A stretch of DNA of 64,000 nucleotides from a virus: the IMG/VR virus record IMGVR_UViG_3300046507_000282, positions 1 through 64,000 of that record. The stretch is one strand, 5' to 3'. The notes beneath the pieces were generated by a model. That model was given only the letters and a program-made list of their open reading frames with translations. It had not been told where the DNA came from and did no database searches. Positions 47,651 through 55,885 of the stretch are shown here, one piece after another. The translations under genes were made by a program, and so were the position numbers. Position 1 is the stretch's first letter, and each line of letters opens with the position of its first letter.

Positions 47651-47691
47651 GACAACCGTGCCCGGTTCGCCGGGCTCACCAGGAGACCACC

Positions 47692-48018
47692 ATGAAAGCA
47701 GACCTCAAAGTTCTCACCGCAATCGTCGGCGCACTCAACGTCCTAATCCACATGCGCGACACGTCCCGCTACAACGAAGCGGGTAAGATTGGCCCGGATC
47801 GTACCGCACGCGACCTCTGCCGCTCGGCTCGCAGCATCGCGCAGGAGGCTATTGTCTCGGCTATGCAAATCGACAATGATGGCAGCGACAAGGCGCAGGA
47901 AATCCTCTCAAACGCACGTAAGCAGTGCATCGCCATAATCGCCGCACTGAAGGAAATGGATACCGATCCGTCGTTTCGGATTGCCGAAGTGTTTGACCTT
48001 ATCGACTACTGCGCGTGA
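47692..48018 (+). CDS. Hypothetical 108-residue helical protein
   Basis: Starts after AGGAG. Mostly helical (VLTAIVGALNVLIHMRDTSR, AQEAIVSAMQIDNDGSDKAQ, CIAIIAALKEMDTDPSF). No family recognised. Confidence 0.6.
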   Translation: MKADLKVLTAIVGALNVLIHMRDTSRYNEAGKIGPDRTARDLCRSARSIAQEAIVSAMQIDNDGSDKAQEILSNARKQCIAIIAALKEMDTDPSFRIAEVFDLIDYCA

Positions 48019-48028
48019 GGAAAGCGAT

Positions 48029-48253
48029 ATGAAAGTCCTGACCCAATCTGAAGCGCAGTCGCTCTACACTGCGATGACGCACCTGAATAATCTCGACGCA
48101 GAATTCACCTTCTCTGTGACGAACGCATTCGGCGACGTTACCGTGAAGTCCATTAGCAATGGCTGGGGCGTCGCTGTCCTGCTCGGCGATACGATCATCG
48201 CGCAGTATGACAACCAGGCTGAATTCGCAACCGACTACGGCGTGAGCATCTGA
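48029..48253 (+). CDS. Hypothetical 74-residue protein
   Basis: ATG 48029 after GAGG. SLYTAMTHLNNLDAEFTFSV, VTVKSISNGWGVAVLLGDTI: helix followed by antiparallel strands. One base separates its stop from the next start region. Confidence 0.55.
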   Translation: MKVLTQSEAQSLYTAMTHLNNLDAEFTFSVTNAFGDVTVKSISNGWGVAVLLGDTIIAQYDNQAEFATDYGVSI

Positions 48254-48254
48254 C

Positions 48255-48623
48255 ATGATCGAAACGAACAACGAAGCGCCCGTGAGCCTGACAGAGGCAC
48301 TCAGCGCGCACCGCATCGGCCTGACCGCCGTCGCTGCGAACAAGGTATTGCACAGTGCGGGCATGACGGAACTGCGTTGGCGTGCGTCGTCCGTCGCCAC
48401 ACGCCCGCCGAAGTCGTACCGCGCAGCATCGCCGAAGGGCGAGCAATACGGCGCGATTAACGAGAAGAACTCAGTCCCCAGCGGCGACCCGATCTTGCTG
48501 AAGTATCTGCCGTCGCGCTTCGCTGCGCTGTGGAACCATCCTGACGTGCAGGAAACGCTGGCCGCGATGGTCAAGGAAGGCGAGGTTCGCTACCGCGCTA
48601 CGGATACCGCAGACGCTTTCTAG
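48255..48623 (+). CDS. Hypothetical 122-residue protein
   Basis: SLTEALSAHRIGLTAVAANK at the N-terminus, then a basic middle (WRASSVATRPPKSYRAASPK) and an acidic helical end. Last gene before the terminator at 48631. No family recognised. Confidence 0.55.
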   Translation: MIETNNEAPVSLTEALSAHRIGLTAVAANKVLHSAGMTELRWRASSVATRPPKSYRAASPKGEQYGAINEKNSVPSGDPILLKYLPSRFAALWNHPDVQETLAAMVKEGEVRYRATDTADAF

Positions 48624-48630
48624 TCATCCG

Positions 48631-48655
48631 AGCCCGCCGAGAGCGGGCTTTTCTT
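48631..48655 (+). terminator. Rho-independent terminator (+)
   Basis: GCCCGC-CGAGA-GCGGGC then TTTTC. Separates the small-gene unit from the recombination operon. Confidence 0.8.
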
Positions 48656-48688
48656 CGCCTGAAAACCTTCTTCTGCCGCAGAAAATGC

Positions 48689-48717
48689 TTGCCGACAATC
48701 TGTGATCTGCGTATAGT
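48689..48717 (+). promoter_or_regulatory. Sigma70 promoter and operator of the recombination operon
   Basis: TTGCCG, 17 nt, TATAGT. The operator-type dyad TCTGCGTATAGTACAGA overlaps the -10, flanked by AATCTG/CAGATT. Binding here would block the exonuclease-RecT-SSB operon. Confidence 0.75.
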
Positions 48718-48770
48718 ACAGATTCTAGTTTGTCGGGGGCTGGCTCCCGGTACGAATAAAGGTTATTGGG

Positions 48771-49598
48771 ATGTCCGAAGCATTCAAACGTGTTATTGAA
48801 GTCCGCGCATCCTCATGGGGCGCGCTGTTCGACTGCAGCTACAAATGGCAGGGCGAACACCTTCTCGGAATGCGCCGCCCTTCTGGCATCCGAGCACTTC
48901 TCGGCACCGCAGTTCATGCGGGAACCGCCGCATTCGATCAGGCAAAGATGGACCGCAGGCCGATCACGGCCATGGAAGCGGCAGACTATCTGCTCGAAGC
49001 GCTTCACCAGCCTACCGACGATGTCGATTACAAGCAGGACACGTCAATCAACATGCGCCAGGCCGAACAGATCGGCCTCACGCTTCTGACTAAGTACTGC
49101 CACGAAATCAGCCCGCGCTACGAATTCCGCGCCATCGAAATGAAGATGGAGCCGATGGATATCGACTGCGGCGACGGCCTGATTATCCGCCTGAAGGGAA
49201 CCATGGACCGTTCGCGCGTCGCGGAGTCGAACGACGGCGACGGCGATGTTATTCCGGACGTGAAAACGGGCGCTCGCCTGTTCGATTCTGAAGGTGGCGT
49301 TCTGCTGAAGGCGCGCTCTGCGCAGCTTGGCGCGTACTCGCTCATGTACGAGAACCAGACCGACCGCCATACCGTCGGCGGCCAGATCATCGCACTCGAA
49401 ACCGCGTCTCAAGCACGCGTCGGCGTGAGTCCAATTTTCAATGTCAAGCAGCCCATGACGGGAACGCCTACTCAGAAGGGTTTGATCGAGTACGCCGCTG
49501 GCATGTTCAAGTCCGGGGACTTTCTCCCCAATCCGCAAAGCGCGCTCTGTAGCGAGAAGTTCTGTGCGCGTTACAACACCTGCATTTTCCACGACTAA
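48771..49598 (+). CDS. PD-(D/E)XK exonuclease, RecB/Cas4-like, with probable Fe-S site
   Basis: 275 residues. GTAVHAGTAAFDQ (motif I His), GTMDRSRVAESNDG, then VIPDVKTGARL (D-x-K core), QLGAYSLMYENQ, and C-terminal cysteines CSEKFCARYNTCIF which, with Cys 22, resemble the four-Cys iron-sulfur clamp of the RecB/AddB/Cas4 nucleases. It probably degrades one strand of double-stranded DNA to supply single strands to RecT next door. Confidence 0.85.
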   Translation: MSEAFKRVIEVRASSWGALFDCSYKWQGEHLLGMRRPSGIRALLGTAVHAGTAAFDQAKMDRRPITAMEAADYLLEALHQPTDDVDYKQDTSINMRQAEQIGLTLLTKYCHEISPRYEFRAIEMKMEPMDIDCGDGLIIRLKGTMDRSRVAESNDGDGDVIPDVKTGARLFDSEGGVLLKARSAQLGAYSLMYENQTDRHTVGGQIIALETASQARVGVSPIFNVKQPMTGTPTQKGLIEYAAGMFKSGDFLPNPQSALCSEKFCARYNTCIFHD

Positions 49599-49611
49599 GA
49601 GGACTCCTGAA

Positions 49612-50886
49612 GTGGCAACCGCAATTTCAGCACTGAAGCAGCCGGAACAACAGGCTGTAGCGAAGAAGCCGAAGACGATTTTCGATCTTCTCACTGAAGA
49701 CAAGGCCCGTCGCGCGATTGCATCCGTGGCCGGTCAGTACATGACGCCTGAGCGCTTCCTGCGCCTGGCTATCAACTGCCTCAAAAAGACTCCGAAGCTC
49801 ATGGAGTGCGACCCGCAAAGCGTTCTCGGCTCGTTCATGGCGAGCGCGGCGCTCGGGCTCGAACCGAACACGGTTCTGCAGCAGGCGTTTCTGATTCCCT
49901 ACGGCGTGCGCGGCAAGATTCCCGGCACAAATGACTGGGGCATCACGCACTATGACTGCCAGTTTCAGATCGGCTATCGCGGCTTTATCACGCTGGCGCA
50001 CCGCTCGCCGCACATTACCACCATCGAAGCCGAAGCCATCCACTCGGGCGACCACTTCAAGCACCGCAAGGGCTCCGTATCCTTCCTCGAATACGAGAAG
50101 GCGCTTATCAATCGCGGCGACCTGATCGGCTCGTACGCTTACTCGAAGCTCGAAGGCGGCGGCGAGGCGGCAACCATTCTCCCGCTGGACGAAATCCACA
50201 AAATCCGCTCGCGCTCGGAAACGTATCAGGCGCTGATTCGCGGCGCGGACAAGCAGGGCTTGAAGGACTGGGAGAAAAAGAAGGCCGAAGAGAAGCTGGC
50301 CGGTACGCCGTGGGTTATGTGGGAAGACGATATGTCGGCGAAGTCAGCAATCAAAAAGCACTCGAAGCAGTTGCCGATGAATCCGGGCGACCCCATGGCC
50401 GCCGCAGTGTCGCTCGATGCCGACCGCGAAGACGGCAAGACGATTGACATGGCCGATCTCACCGACGTGGAAAAGATGCGCGCGGTCATGGAAGACGGCG
50501 ACGCACCGCCCGAAATGGCTGGCGATGCACCGGCAGCACTGACGAACGAACAAGGCGGCGAAACGCTGGACTTCGGCAGCGCGCAGCAAGGTGAGAAGGT
50601 GGACGTGGGCCACTTCAATGCGCAGCAGCGCGAGCAGGCTAAGCAGCAAGCGACGGACGTGGATTCTACGCCGAAGGGCAACGCACCAGAAGGTAGCGGT
50701 CTGGCGCAACTGGAGGCGGCGATCAAGTCGGAAACGAACACCGACGAACTCGACCTTCTGGCCGACCAAATCCGCTCGCTGGCAGCCGCAGACCAGCCGC
50801 GCATGAACAAGCTGTACCGCACTCGCCGCGCCGAACTCGCGAACGCAGGCAAGCCCGCTCAACAAGACGCTTTTTCGATGGACTAA
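49612..50886 (+). CDS. recT: RecT-family single-strand annealing protein
   Basis: 424 residues from GTG 49612 after GAGGA. The RecT core (residues 20-260) has SVAGQYMTPERFLRLAINCL, LGSFMASAALGLEPNTVLQQ, FQIGYRGFITLAHRS and WEDDMSAKSAIKKHSKQLP. It promotes annealing of complementary strands. The C-terminal 160 residues are a long acidic, Gln/Ala-rich extension (QQREQAKQQATDVDS) not needed in RecT and probably disordered. It pairs with the upstream exonuclease as in RecE/RecT. Confidence 0.92.
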   Translation: MATAISALKQPEQQAVAKKPKTIFDLLTEDKARRAIASVAGQYMTPERFLRLAINCLKKTPKLMECDPQSVLGSFMASAALGLEPNTVLQQAFLIPYGVRGKIPGTNDWGITHYDCQFQIGYRGFITLAHRSPHITTIEAEAIHSGDHFKHRKGSVSFLEYEKALINRGDLIGSYAYSKLEGGGEAATILPLDEIHKIRSRSETYQALIRGADKQGLKDWEKKKAEEKLAGTPWVMWEDDMSAKSAIKKHSKQLPMNPGDPMAAAVSLDADREDGKTIDMADLTDVEKMRAVMEDGDAPPEMAGDAPAALTNEQGGETLDFGSAQQGEKVDVGHFNAQQREQAKQQATDVDSTPKGNAPEGSGLAQLEAAIKSETNTDELDLLADQIRSLAAADQPRMNKLYRTRRAELANAGKPAQQDAFSMD

Positions 50887-50889
50887 CAA

Positions 50890-52692
50890 ATGCGCTTCAA
50901 CCATATCAAGATCAGCAATATCTTCGGCGCGCGCCATATCGACATGGAATTTACGACGCCGATCACCCTGTTTTGCGGCCCCAACGGGGCCTGCAAGTCC
51001 AGTATCCAAGAGGGCGTCCGGATGGCGTTCTCGGGCGACACGACGCGCGTCAATCTGAAGCGCGACTACCCGCTGATCGTCACCGAAGGCGCGAAGGCTG
51101 GCGGCGTGCGCGTGACGACTGACGAAGGATTCGCATCCATCGCCATGCCGAAGGGTCTGCATGCGCTCGGCGACGGGCTCGAAAAGGGATTACCTGACGC
51201 CCTGCCCTACGTCCTGAATGCGCAGCAGTTCGCCGGGATGAAAGAGGACGACCGCCGCACCTTCCTGTTCGGCCTGACGAATAGCCAGGTCACGGTTGAA
51301 TCGCTCAAGCGCATGCTGAAAGAGGCGGAGTGCGATGACGCCCGCGTGGCGCAAGTTCTCCCGCTGCTGAAGTCGATCATCGGGTTCCCTGCGGCAGAAA
51401 AGTTCGCAGCCGGGAAGGCGACCGAAGCAAAAGGCGCGTGGCAGCAAGTCACGGGCGAGAAGTACGGTTCGGTAAAGGGCGAATCGTGGGAAGCCGATAA
51501 GCCGACGTTCGACGTGGACGCGCTGGAGTACTGGCAAGAGGAAGTCACGCACCGCCGTGAAGACCTCAATAAGGCTTCTCAGGCGCTCGGCAGCCTCAAG
51601 ACGATGCACGCTCAGGCCGCGACCGAAGCGGGCCGCCGTGAGCTTCTTACGAACCGCGCAGGCCGCGTCGCGGAACTGACGGCCATCTTGAACAAGGAAA
51701 CGTCGTCGCTGGTTGATCTCGAAGAGAAGGTCAAGGAACTCGAAGCGATGGCTGGCGAGGCCCCGAAGGTCGGTATCGAGCACGACTTCGCCCGCGCCAT
51801 TGAATTTGCTCTCGATGCGCTCGGCGACGATCAGCGCGCAAGCGTCATGGCGACCGTCGAAAAGCTGAAGGTCCCGTTCAATGCATACGTGGCAAAGAAT
51901 GGCCTTCCGAGCAATAGCGGCGACGAGGCAGCGCGCGATGCGCTTCCGGAGGCACGCGCAAAGGTCACCGCGAAGAAAAACGCAGTACAGACCAACACCC
52001 GCGCGCTGAAGGAATGCGAGACCGCGGCGGCGCAACTGGCCGACATGGGCGAGATCGAGACCGTCACCGACGAAGCGCTCACCGAAGGCGCGGCGATCAT
52101 TGCCAAGCTGCAGGCGCACCTGGACGAAGCCAGCACGGAACTCGCCAAGATCGCGACGGTACGCGACGCCGCCGACGGCGCAGAGCAAAAGACGAAGGAT
52201 GCGAAGGCCGCGCACGTCGAAGCAACCGAGTGGACGAAGCTCGCGAAGGCGCTCGGTGCGGACGGCATCCCGGCGCAGATTCTGGCGAACGCGCTCAAGC
52301 CGATCAATACGGAACTTCGCAAGTCGTCGCTGGCGACTGGCTGGCGTCAGGCGGCCATCAACGCCGACATGTCGATCACCGCCGAGGGCCGCATCTATAG
52401 CCTGCTGTGCGAGTCTGAAAAGTGGCGCGTGGACGCAATGATTGCCGAGGCTATCAGCGGCATCAGCGGGCTCGGCGTGCTCATGCTTGACCGTGTGGAC
52501 GTGCTCGAACCGAAGGCCCGCCCGGAACTGATTCGCTGGCTCCATGGTCGCGCCACCGAAGGGGCGATCAACACCGCGATCCTCTGCGCGACCCTGAAGG
52601 AGCGCCCGAAGGGAATGCCCCCGACGATTCAGCCGGTATGGCTCGAAGAAGGCGAAGTCGTGGAAGCCGCAGAACTGGCGGCGGCAGCTTAA
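50890..52692 (+). CDS. SbcC/RecF-like AAA-type ATPase with coiled coil
   Basis: 600 residues. Walker A GPNGACKSS (30-38), long coiled-coil arms (about 215-460), a signature-like LCESEKWRVD near 505, and a Walker B-like VLMLDRVDVLEP near 530. This is the SMC/Rad50/SbcC architecture, without a CxxC zinc hook and with deviant signature and Walker B residues (a Cys in the P-loop). It probably cooperates with the exonuclease and RecT in DNA end processing. It starts 3 bp after recT stops. Confidence 0.82.
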   Translation: MRFNHIKISNIFGARHIDMEFTTPITLFCGPNGACKSSIQEGVRMAFSGDTTRVNLKRDYPLIVTEGAKAGGVRVTTDEGFASIAMPKGLHALGDGLEKGLPDALPYVLNAQQFAGMKEDDRRTFLFGLTNSQVTVESLKRMLKEAECDDARVAQVLPLLKSIIGFPAAEKFAAGKATEAKGAWQQVTGEKYGSVKGESWEADKPTFDVDALEYWQEEVTHRREDLNKASQALGSLKTMHAQAATEAGRRELLTNRAGRVAELTAILNKETSSLVDLEEKVKELEAMAGEAPKVGIEHDFARAIEFALDALGDDQRASVMATVEKLKVPFNAYVAKNGLPSNSGDEAARDALPEARAKVTAKKNAVQTNTRALKECETAAAQLADMGEIETVTDEALTEGAAIIAKLQAHLDEASTELAKIATVRDAADGAEQKTKDAKAAHVEATEWTKLAKALGADGIPAQILANALKPINTELRKSSLATGWRQAAINADMSITAEGRIYSLLCESEKWRVDAMIAEAISGISGLGVLMLDRVDVLEPKARPELIRWLHGRATEGAINTAILCATLKERPKGMPPTIQPVWLEEGEVVEAAELAAAA

Positions 52693-52740
52693 AGAACCAT
52701 GTCGCCCGGCCACGCGCCGGGCACTCACCGGGGAAACGAT

Positions 52741-53004
52741 ATGGCGGGCAAAAAGAAGGCCGCACTGAGTCCAGAAGAACTCGCGGCCATCGCAGAGGAA
52801 AAACAGAAGATCGAAGATATGCGCGAACAGATTTTGTGCGCGTGCGCATCGGTTCCTGACTACATCAAAGACAAGGCGGGCGTCGTCGCGGTTCGCAACT
52901 GGAAGGCGGCGATGCTGCGCGCACGACGCGCGGCAGCAAGGGGAACACTTCCTTCCATGACGAAGGCTTTCAACGCACTGAATGCAGCATCAATTAAATC
53001 CTAA
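52741..53004 (+). CDS. Small basic helical protein
   Basis: 87 residues from ATG 52741 after GGGGAAAC. Charged helices (LAAIAEEKQKIEDMREQILC, VAVRNWKAAMLRARRAAARG). A perfect GCCCGG...CCGGGC hairpin (about 52706-52721) precedes it. Function unknown. Confidence 0.6.
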   Translation: MAGKKKAALSPEELAAIAEEKQKIEDMREQILCACASVPDYIKDKAGVVAVRNWKAAMLRARRAAARGTLPSMTKAFNALNAASIKS

Positions 53005-53015
53005 GGATTATCACC

Positions 53016-53513
53016 GTGGCGAAAAGTAAGAACCTCTGCATTTTCATCGGGAACTTGGGGAAAGACCCGGAAGTGCGCTACATGCCGAGCGGCGACGCAC
53101 TGTGCAGCTTCAGCATCGCCTGCACGGAAACGTGGAAGGACAAGCAGAGCGGCGATATTAAAGAGGCGACCGAGTGGATTCGCGTTAGCGCATTCGGGCG
53201 TCTCGCCGAGGTCTGCGGCGAGTACCTGAAGCAGGGCTCGCGCGTGTACATCGAGGGCAAGTTCAAGACGCGCAAATATCAGGCGGCGGATGGCACCGAC
53301 CGCTACACGACCGAAATCAAGCTCGAAGAAATGATGATGCTCGATGGACGCCAGGCGGGAGAAGGTGGCGGCGAGCGCCCGGCGCGCAGCACGAACGCGG
53401 GCAACGGCAGCCAGCGGCAGCCGCAGGAACGCCAGGGCGCGAAGACGGGCAGCGCGGGCCGTGGTGGCGGATTGGGACCGGAAGATTACGACGACTCGGA
53501 CATTCCTTTCTAA
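53016..53513 (+). CDS. ssb: Single-stranded DNA-binding protein
   Basis: 165 residues from GTG 53016. OB fold: NLCIFIGNLGKDPEVRYMPS, WIRVSAFGRLAEVCGEYLKQ, GSRVYIEGKFKTRKYQAADG. Then a Gly/Gln/Arg-rich linker and the acidic C-terminal tip DDSDIPF that recruits partner proteins. It coats single strands during replication and recombination. Confidence 0.96.
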   Translation: MAKSKNLCIFIGNLGKDPEVRYMPSGDALCSFSIACTETWKDKQSGDIKEATEWIRVSAFGRLAEVCGEYLKQGSRVYIEGKFKTRKYQAADGTDRYTTEIKLEEMMMLDGRQAGEGGGERPARSTNAGNGSQRQPQERQGAKTGSAGRGGGLGPEDYDDSDIPF

Positions 53514-53545
53514 TTTTTCGCCCTCTAATCTGCTTTAGAAGCATC

Positions 53546-53986
53546 ATGAAACTTTGCAAACTTTGCGACGAGCAGAAACCGCTCTCCGACTTCTATTCGC
53601 AGGTGGCTCGTTGCAAGGAATGCCACAAGGCAGCAATGGCAAAGCGGCGCGCAGAAAACCTTGACGCGATCAGAGCATACGACCGGGCGCGGGGGAGTCT
53701 CCCGCACCGGGTCGAAGCGCGCACCAAGTTCCAAAAAACGGACGCATACAAGCGCTCGCACAAGGACGCAACGGCGAAGTACGTAGCCAAGCATCCGAAG
53801 CGGCGCGCAGCACAAATCGCGGTCGGAAACGCGATCCGCGACGGGCGGCTCACTAAGAAGCCATGTCAGGTCTGCGGATGCGAGCGCACCGAGGCGCATC
53901 ACCCCGATTACGACGCACCGCTTGACGTTGTCTGGCTGTGCGTTCCGCACCACGTAGAAGTCCACCAACTTGTAGAGACACACTGA
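53546..53986 (+). CDS. HNH-like endonuclease with two zinc sites
   Basis: 146 residues. N-terminal CKLCDEQKPLSDFY...CKECHK binds one zinc. C-terminal CQVCGCERTEAHHPDYDAPL, then VVWLCVPHHVEVHQ matches the beta-beta-alpha metal nuclease fold. A homing-type or junction nuclease is possible. The leader contains an operator-like TCTGC-N7-GCATC. The body is basic, fitting DNA binding. Confidence 0.8.
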   Translation: MKLCKLCDEQKPLSDFYSQVARCKECHKAAMAKRRAENLDAIRAYDRARGSLPHRVEARTKFQKTDAYKRSHKDATAKYVAKHPKRRAAQIAVGNAIRDGRLTKKPCQVCGCERTEAHHPDYDAPLDVVWLCVPHHVEVHQLVETH

Positions 53987-53987
53987 A

Positions 53988-54923
53988 ATGAACGAAGTAA
54001 AACTCCGCGACAGCACTATCACCTTCACGGACCCGGAGACCGGCGAGCAGCACACGCTTGATATCGCCGACGTACGCACCATGGTCGCAGGCATCGCAAA
54101 AGACGTTCCGGAACTCGGCGATATGCCGCCCGAATTGCGCCAACTGTTCGCCGACGGAAAGCACACCATCACGCTCGAAGCGCAGGACATGAATTTCAAC
54201 CCGGACGTGATCGAGGCGCTCGGGCTGAAGGATCAACTGGACGCGCAGCCGAAAACGCTGAAGCCAGACGTGCTTGAAGTCCAGGCCGCTCCCGCGCCGC
54301 GCGGAATGGTCTCGCCGAATCGCAAGCAGCGCCGCGCACAAGAGAAGCGCCGCCGCTCGAAGGTGTTTCAGAAGGCCGAAGCGAAGCGCCTGGAGCCGAT
54401 CCGCAAGAAAATGCAGGCGCAGATTGACGCTGAGCGCGCCGCGAAGGAGCAAGAGGCGCTGCAGGACGTGGTTTTCGCCGACCCGCGCCATATCGGCAAG
54501 ATCGTGAAGGTGTTCGAGCCTATCGAGAAGGCGCTGCATAACTTCGTGGATGGCGAAGTCGCCACCATGGACGACGGCACGACGCTCTTGTGGGCCACTG
54601 AAGACGGCTGCTGGTATCCCGCCGTCGCATGCCTGCGCAGCGTGCTCGAAACGTACGCGAAGCTCGGCGATACGTTCGGCTGGGCCAACCACAACGCCGG
54701 GCTCGCTCGCGTTGCGACCCTGCTGGAGAACGGCGAGCCGATCCACAAGGCGGACGTAGACGAAGCGCTGAAGACGGTCGAATGGATGAAGTACTGCACC
54801 CTGACGATCACGCCGCGCCAGTTCACGAAAGAGGCGGTCGAAATCCAGATCGCCAACGAACTGCGCGACGCCGGGCTCGCACCGGAGCCGACCGACGCGG
54901 ACCTCACGCGCGATGTCGTTTAA
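53988..54923 (+). CDS. Hypothetical 311-residue protein
   Basis: Acidic N-terminus (ITFTDPETGEQHTLDIADVR), basic middle (RKQRRAQEKRRRSKVFQKAE) and a C-terminal helical domain (FVDGEVATMDDGTTLLWATE, LETYAKLGDTFGWANHN). It lies in the recombination operon but shows no nuclease or ATPase motif. It could be a DNA-binding accessory factor. Confidence 0.6.
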   Translation: MNEVKLRDSTITFTDPETGEQHTLDIADVRTMVAGIAKDVPELGDMPPELRQLFADGKHTITLEAQDMNFNPDVIEALGLKDQLDAQPKTLKPDVLEVQAAPAPRGMVSPNRKQRRAQEKRRRSKVFQKAEAKRLEPIRKKMQAQIDAERAAKEQEALQDVVFADPRHIGKIVKVFEPIEKALHNFVDGEVATMDDGTTLLWATEDGCWYPAVACLRSVLETYAKLGDTFGWANHNAGLARVATLLENGEPIHKADVDEALKTVEWMKYCTLTITPRQFTKEAVEIQIANELRDAGLAPEPTDADLTRDVV

Positions 54924-55368
54924 CTCGACGTTTAAGAGCCCCGGCAAGGGGCTCGCGCGCAGTAGCTTCAAGCGCAAGAGCCCCATGTCGAAGACGGCCA
55001 TCGCCAAAGCAGCCGGCGAGCCCGTGAAGGCGAAGCCGCGCGCCGCGCTGAAGGCGACACGCCCGAAGGCCACGCCGATCCGTCAGAGCGCTCGGCACGA
55101 GCACTGCACCCTGCGCCTGTTCGGCGTATGCCGCGAGGAAGAGGGGAACGTCGTGTGGGCTCACTCGAACCGCGGCGAGCACGGGAAAGGCGGCGGCCTG
55201 AAGGCCGAAGACCAGTACGGCGCGTATGCCTGTTTCTTCTGCCATGGCGTTTATGACAGGCAGATCAAGCGCCCGGCAGGTATGACGCTGGAATACGTCG
55301 AAGACCGCTTCACGGCGGGCATGAATGAATCGCGCGAGAAGCTCCGCGCCAAAGGATTGTTGCGATGA
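54913..55368 (+). CDS. DUF1364 (YbcO-type) nuclease-like protein
   Basis: 151 residues. ARHEHCTLRLFGVCREEEGN, WAHSNRGEHGKGGGLKAEDQ, GAYACFFCHGVYDRQIKRPA match DUF1364: C-x-LRL-G-C...AH...G-G-K-x-D...CHD/GVYD. The family is a zinc HNH-like putative nuclease found in phage recombination or nin regions. The N-terminus is a Lys-rich DNA-binding tail. Overlaps both neighbours. Confidence 0.85.
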   Translation: MSFNSTFKSPGKGLARSSFKRKSPMSKTAIAKAAGEPVKAKPRAALKATRPKATPIRQSARHEHCTLRLFGVCREEEGNVVWAHSNRGEHGKGGGLKAEDQYGAYACFFCHGVYDRQIKRPAGMTLEYVEDRFTAGMNESREKLRAKGLLR

Positions 55369-55637
55369 ACACTGTCTTCCTTCTCATGGCCCAGTACAAC
55401 GGCCAGGCAATCGTGCCGGCAGAGCGCGTGTGCGAGGACTACTTCGCCCCACTGAAGCCGGTCAACTTCCTGCGCAAGATCGCCGCTGGCGAGATTCGCT
55501 TGCCGCTCGTTCGCATGGAAGAGTCACAGAAGGGCGCGAGGGGTGTCCACCTGAGCGACCTGGCCGCATATATCGACGCCAAGCGCGCGGCGGCGGTCAA
55601 GGAATGCGAGAAACTTTGCGGTGCAACAAACGGGTAA
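55365..55637 (+). CDS. PrtN-like DNA-binding protein (pyocin-activator family)
   Basis: 90 residues. MNTVFLLMAQYNGQAIVPAE, RVCEDYFAPLKPVNFLRKIA, AGEIRLPLVRMEESQKGARG, VHLSDLAAYID cover nearly the whole PrtN family (PF11112-type), small MerR-like winged proteins. PrtN activates pyocin genes in Pseudomonas. Here, just upstream of the integrase and the repeated GGTGCAACA elements, it may serve as excisionase or as a late activator. Either is inference. Confidence 0.8.
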   Translation: MNTVFLLMAQYNGQAIVPAERVCEDYFAPLKPVNFLRKIAAGEIRLPLVRMEESQKGARGVHLSDLAAYIDAKRAAAVKECEKLCGATNG

Positions 55638-55885
55638 CATCAAATTCACTGAGGCCGGAATTCCTTTGCGTACCGGGCGTTCCGGACAAGTGATCGTTCC
55701 CATCCATCATCGGGGCCACAGATACTCGTCTTGGCGTTGATTTCATTGAGAATCCAGATAATTCAAGGGTTTCAGCCCCACTCCATCGGTGCAACATTCA
55801 TGCGGGTTTACGTGAGTTTTTGCAGGTTTCAGAGGACTGGGGTAACATTGTTGCACCACTCCCCACTCCTGTTACACCGAAAACC
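55638..55885. other. Candidate attP region with repeated arm-type sites
   Basis: GGTGCAACA occurs at 55620 and 55788, its inverse TGTTGCACC at 55849, and a variant TGTTACACC at 55870. GGGTAACAT occurs at 55632 and 55840. Such paired repeats beside an integrase gene look like integrase or excisionase arm sites. The core crossover sequence cannot be identified without the host. No gene seen in this 248-bp gap. Confidence 0.5.

Noticed and set aside
47655-47680. Second terminator (GCCCGGTTCGCCGGGC) before 47692
   Set aside because: The hairpin is followed by TCACC, not a T run, so it is more likely a leader stem.
51190-52728. 512-codon - frame opposite the SbcC-like gene
   Set aside because: Shadow frame with Arg/Leu composition; the + strand gene has Walker motifs and a tight operon position.
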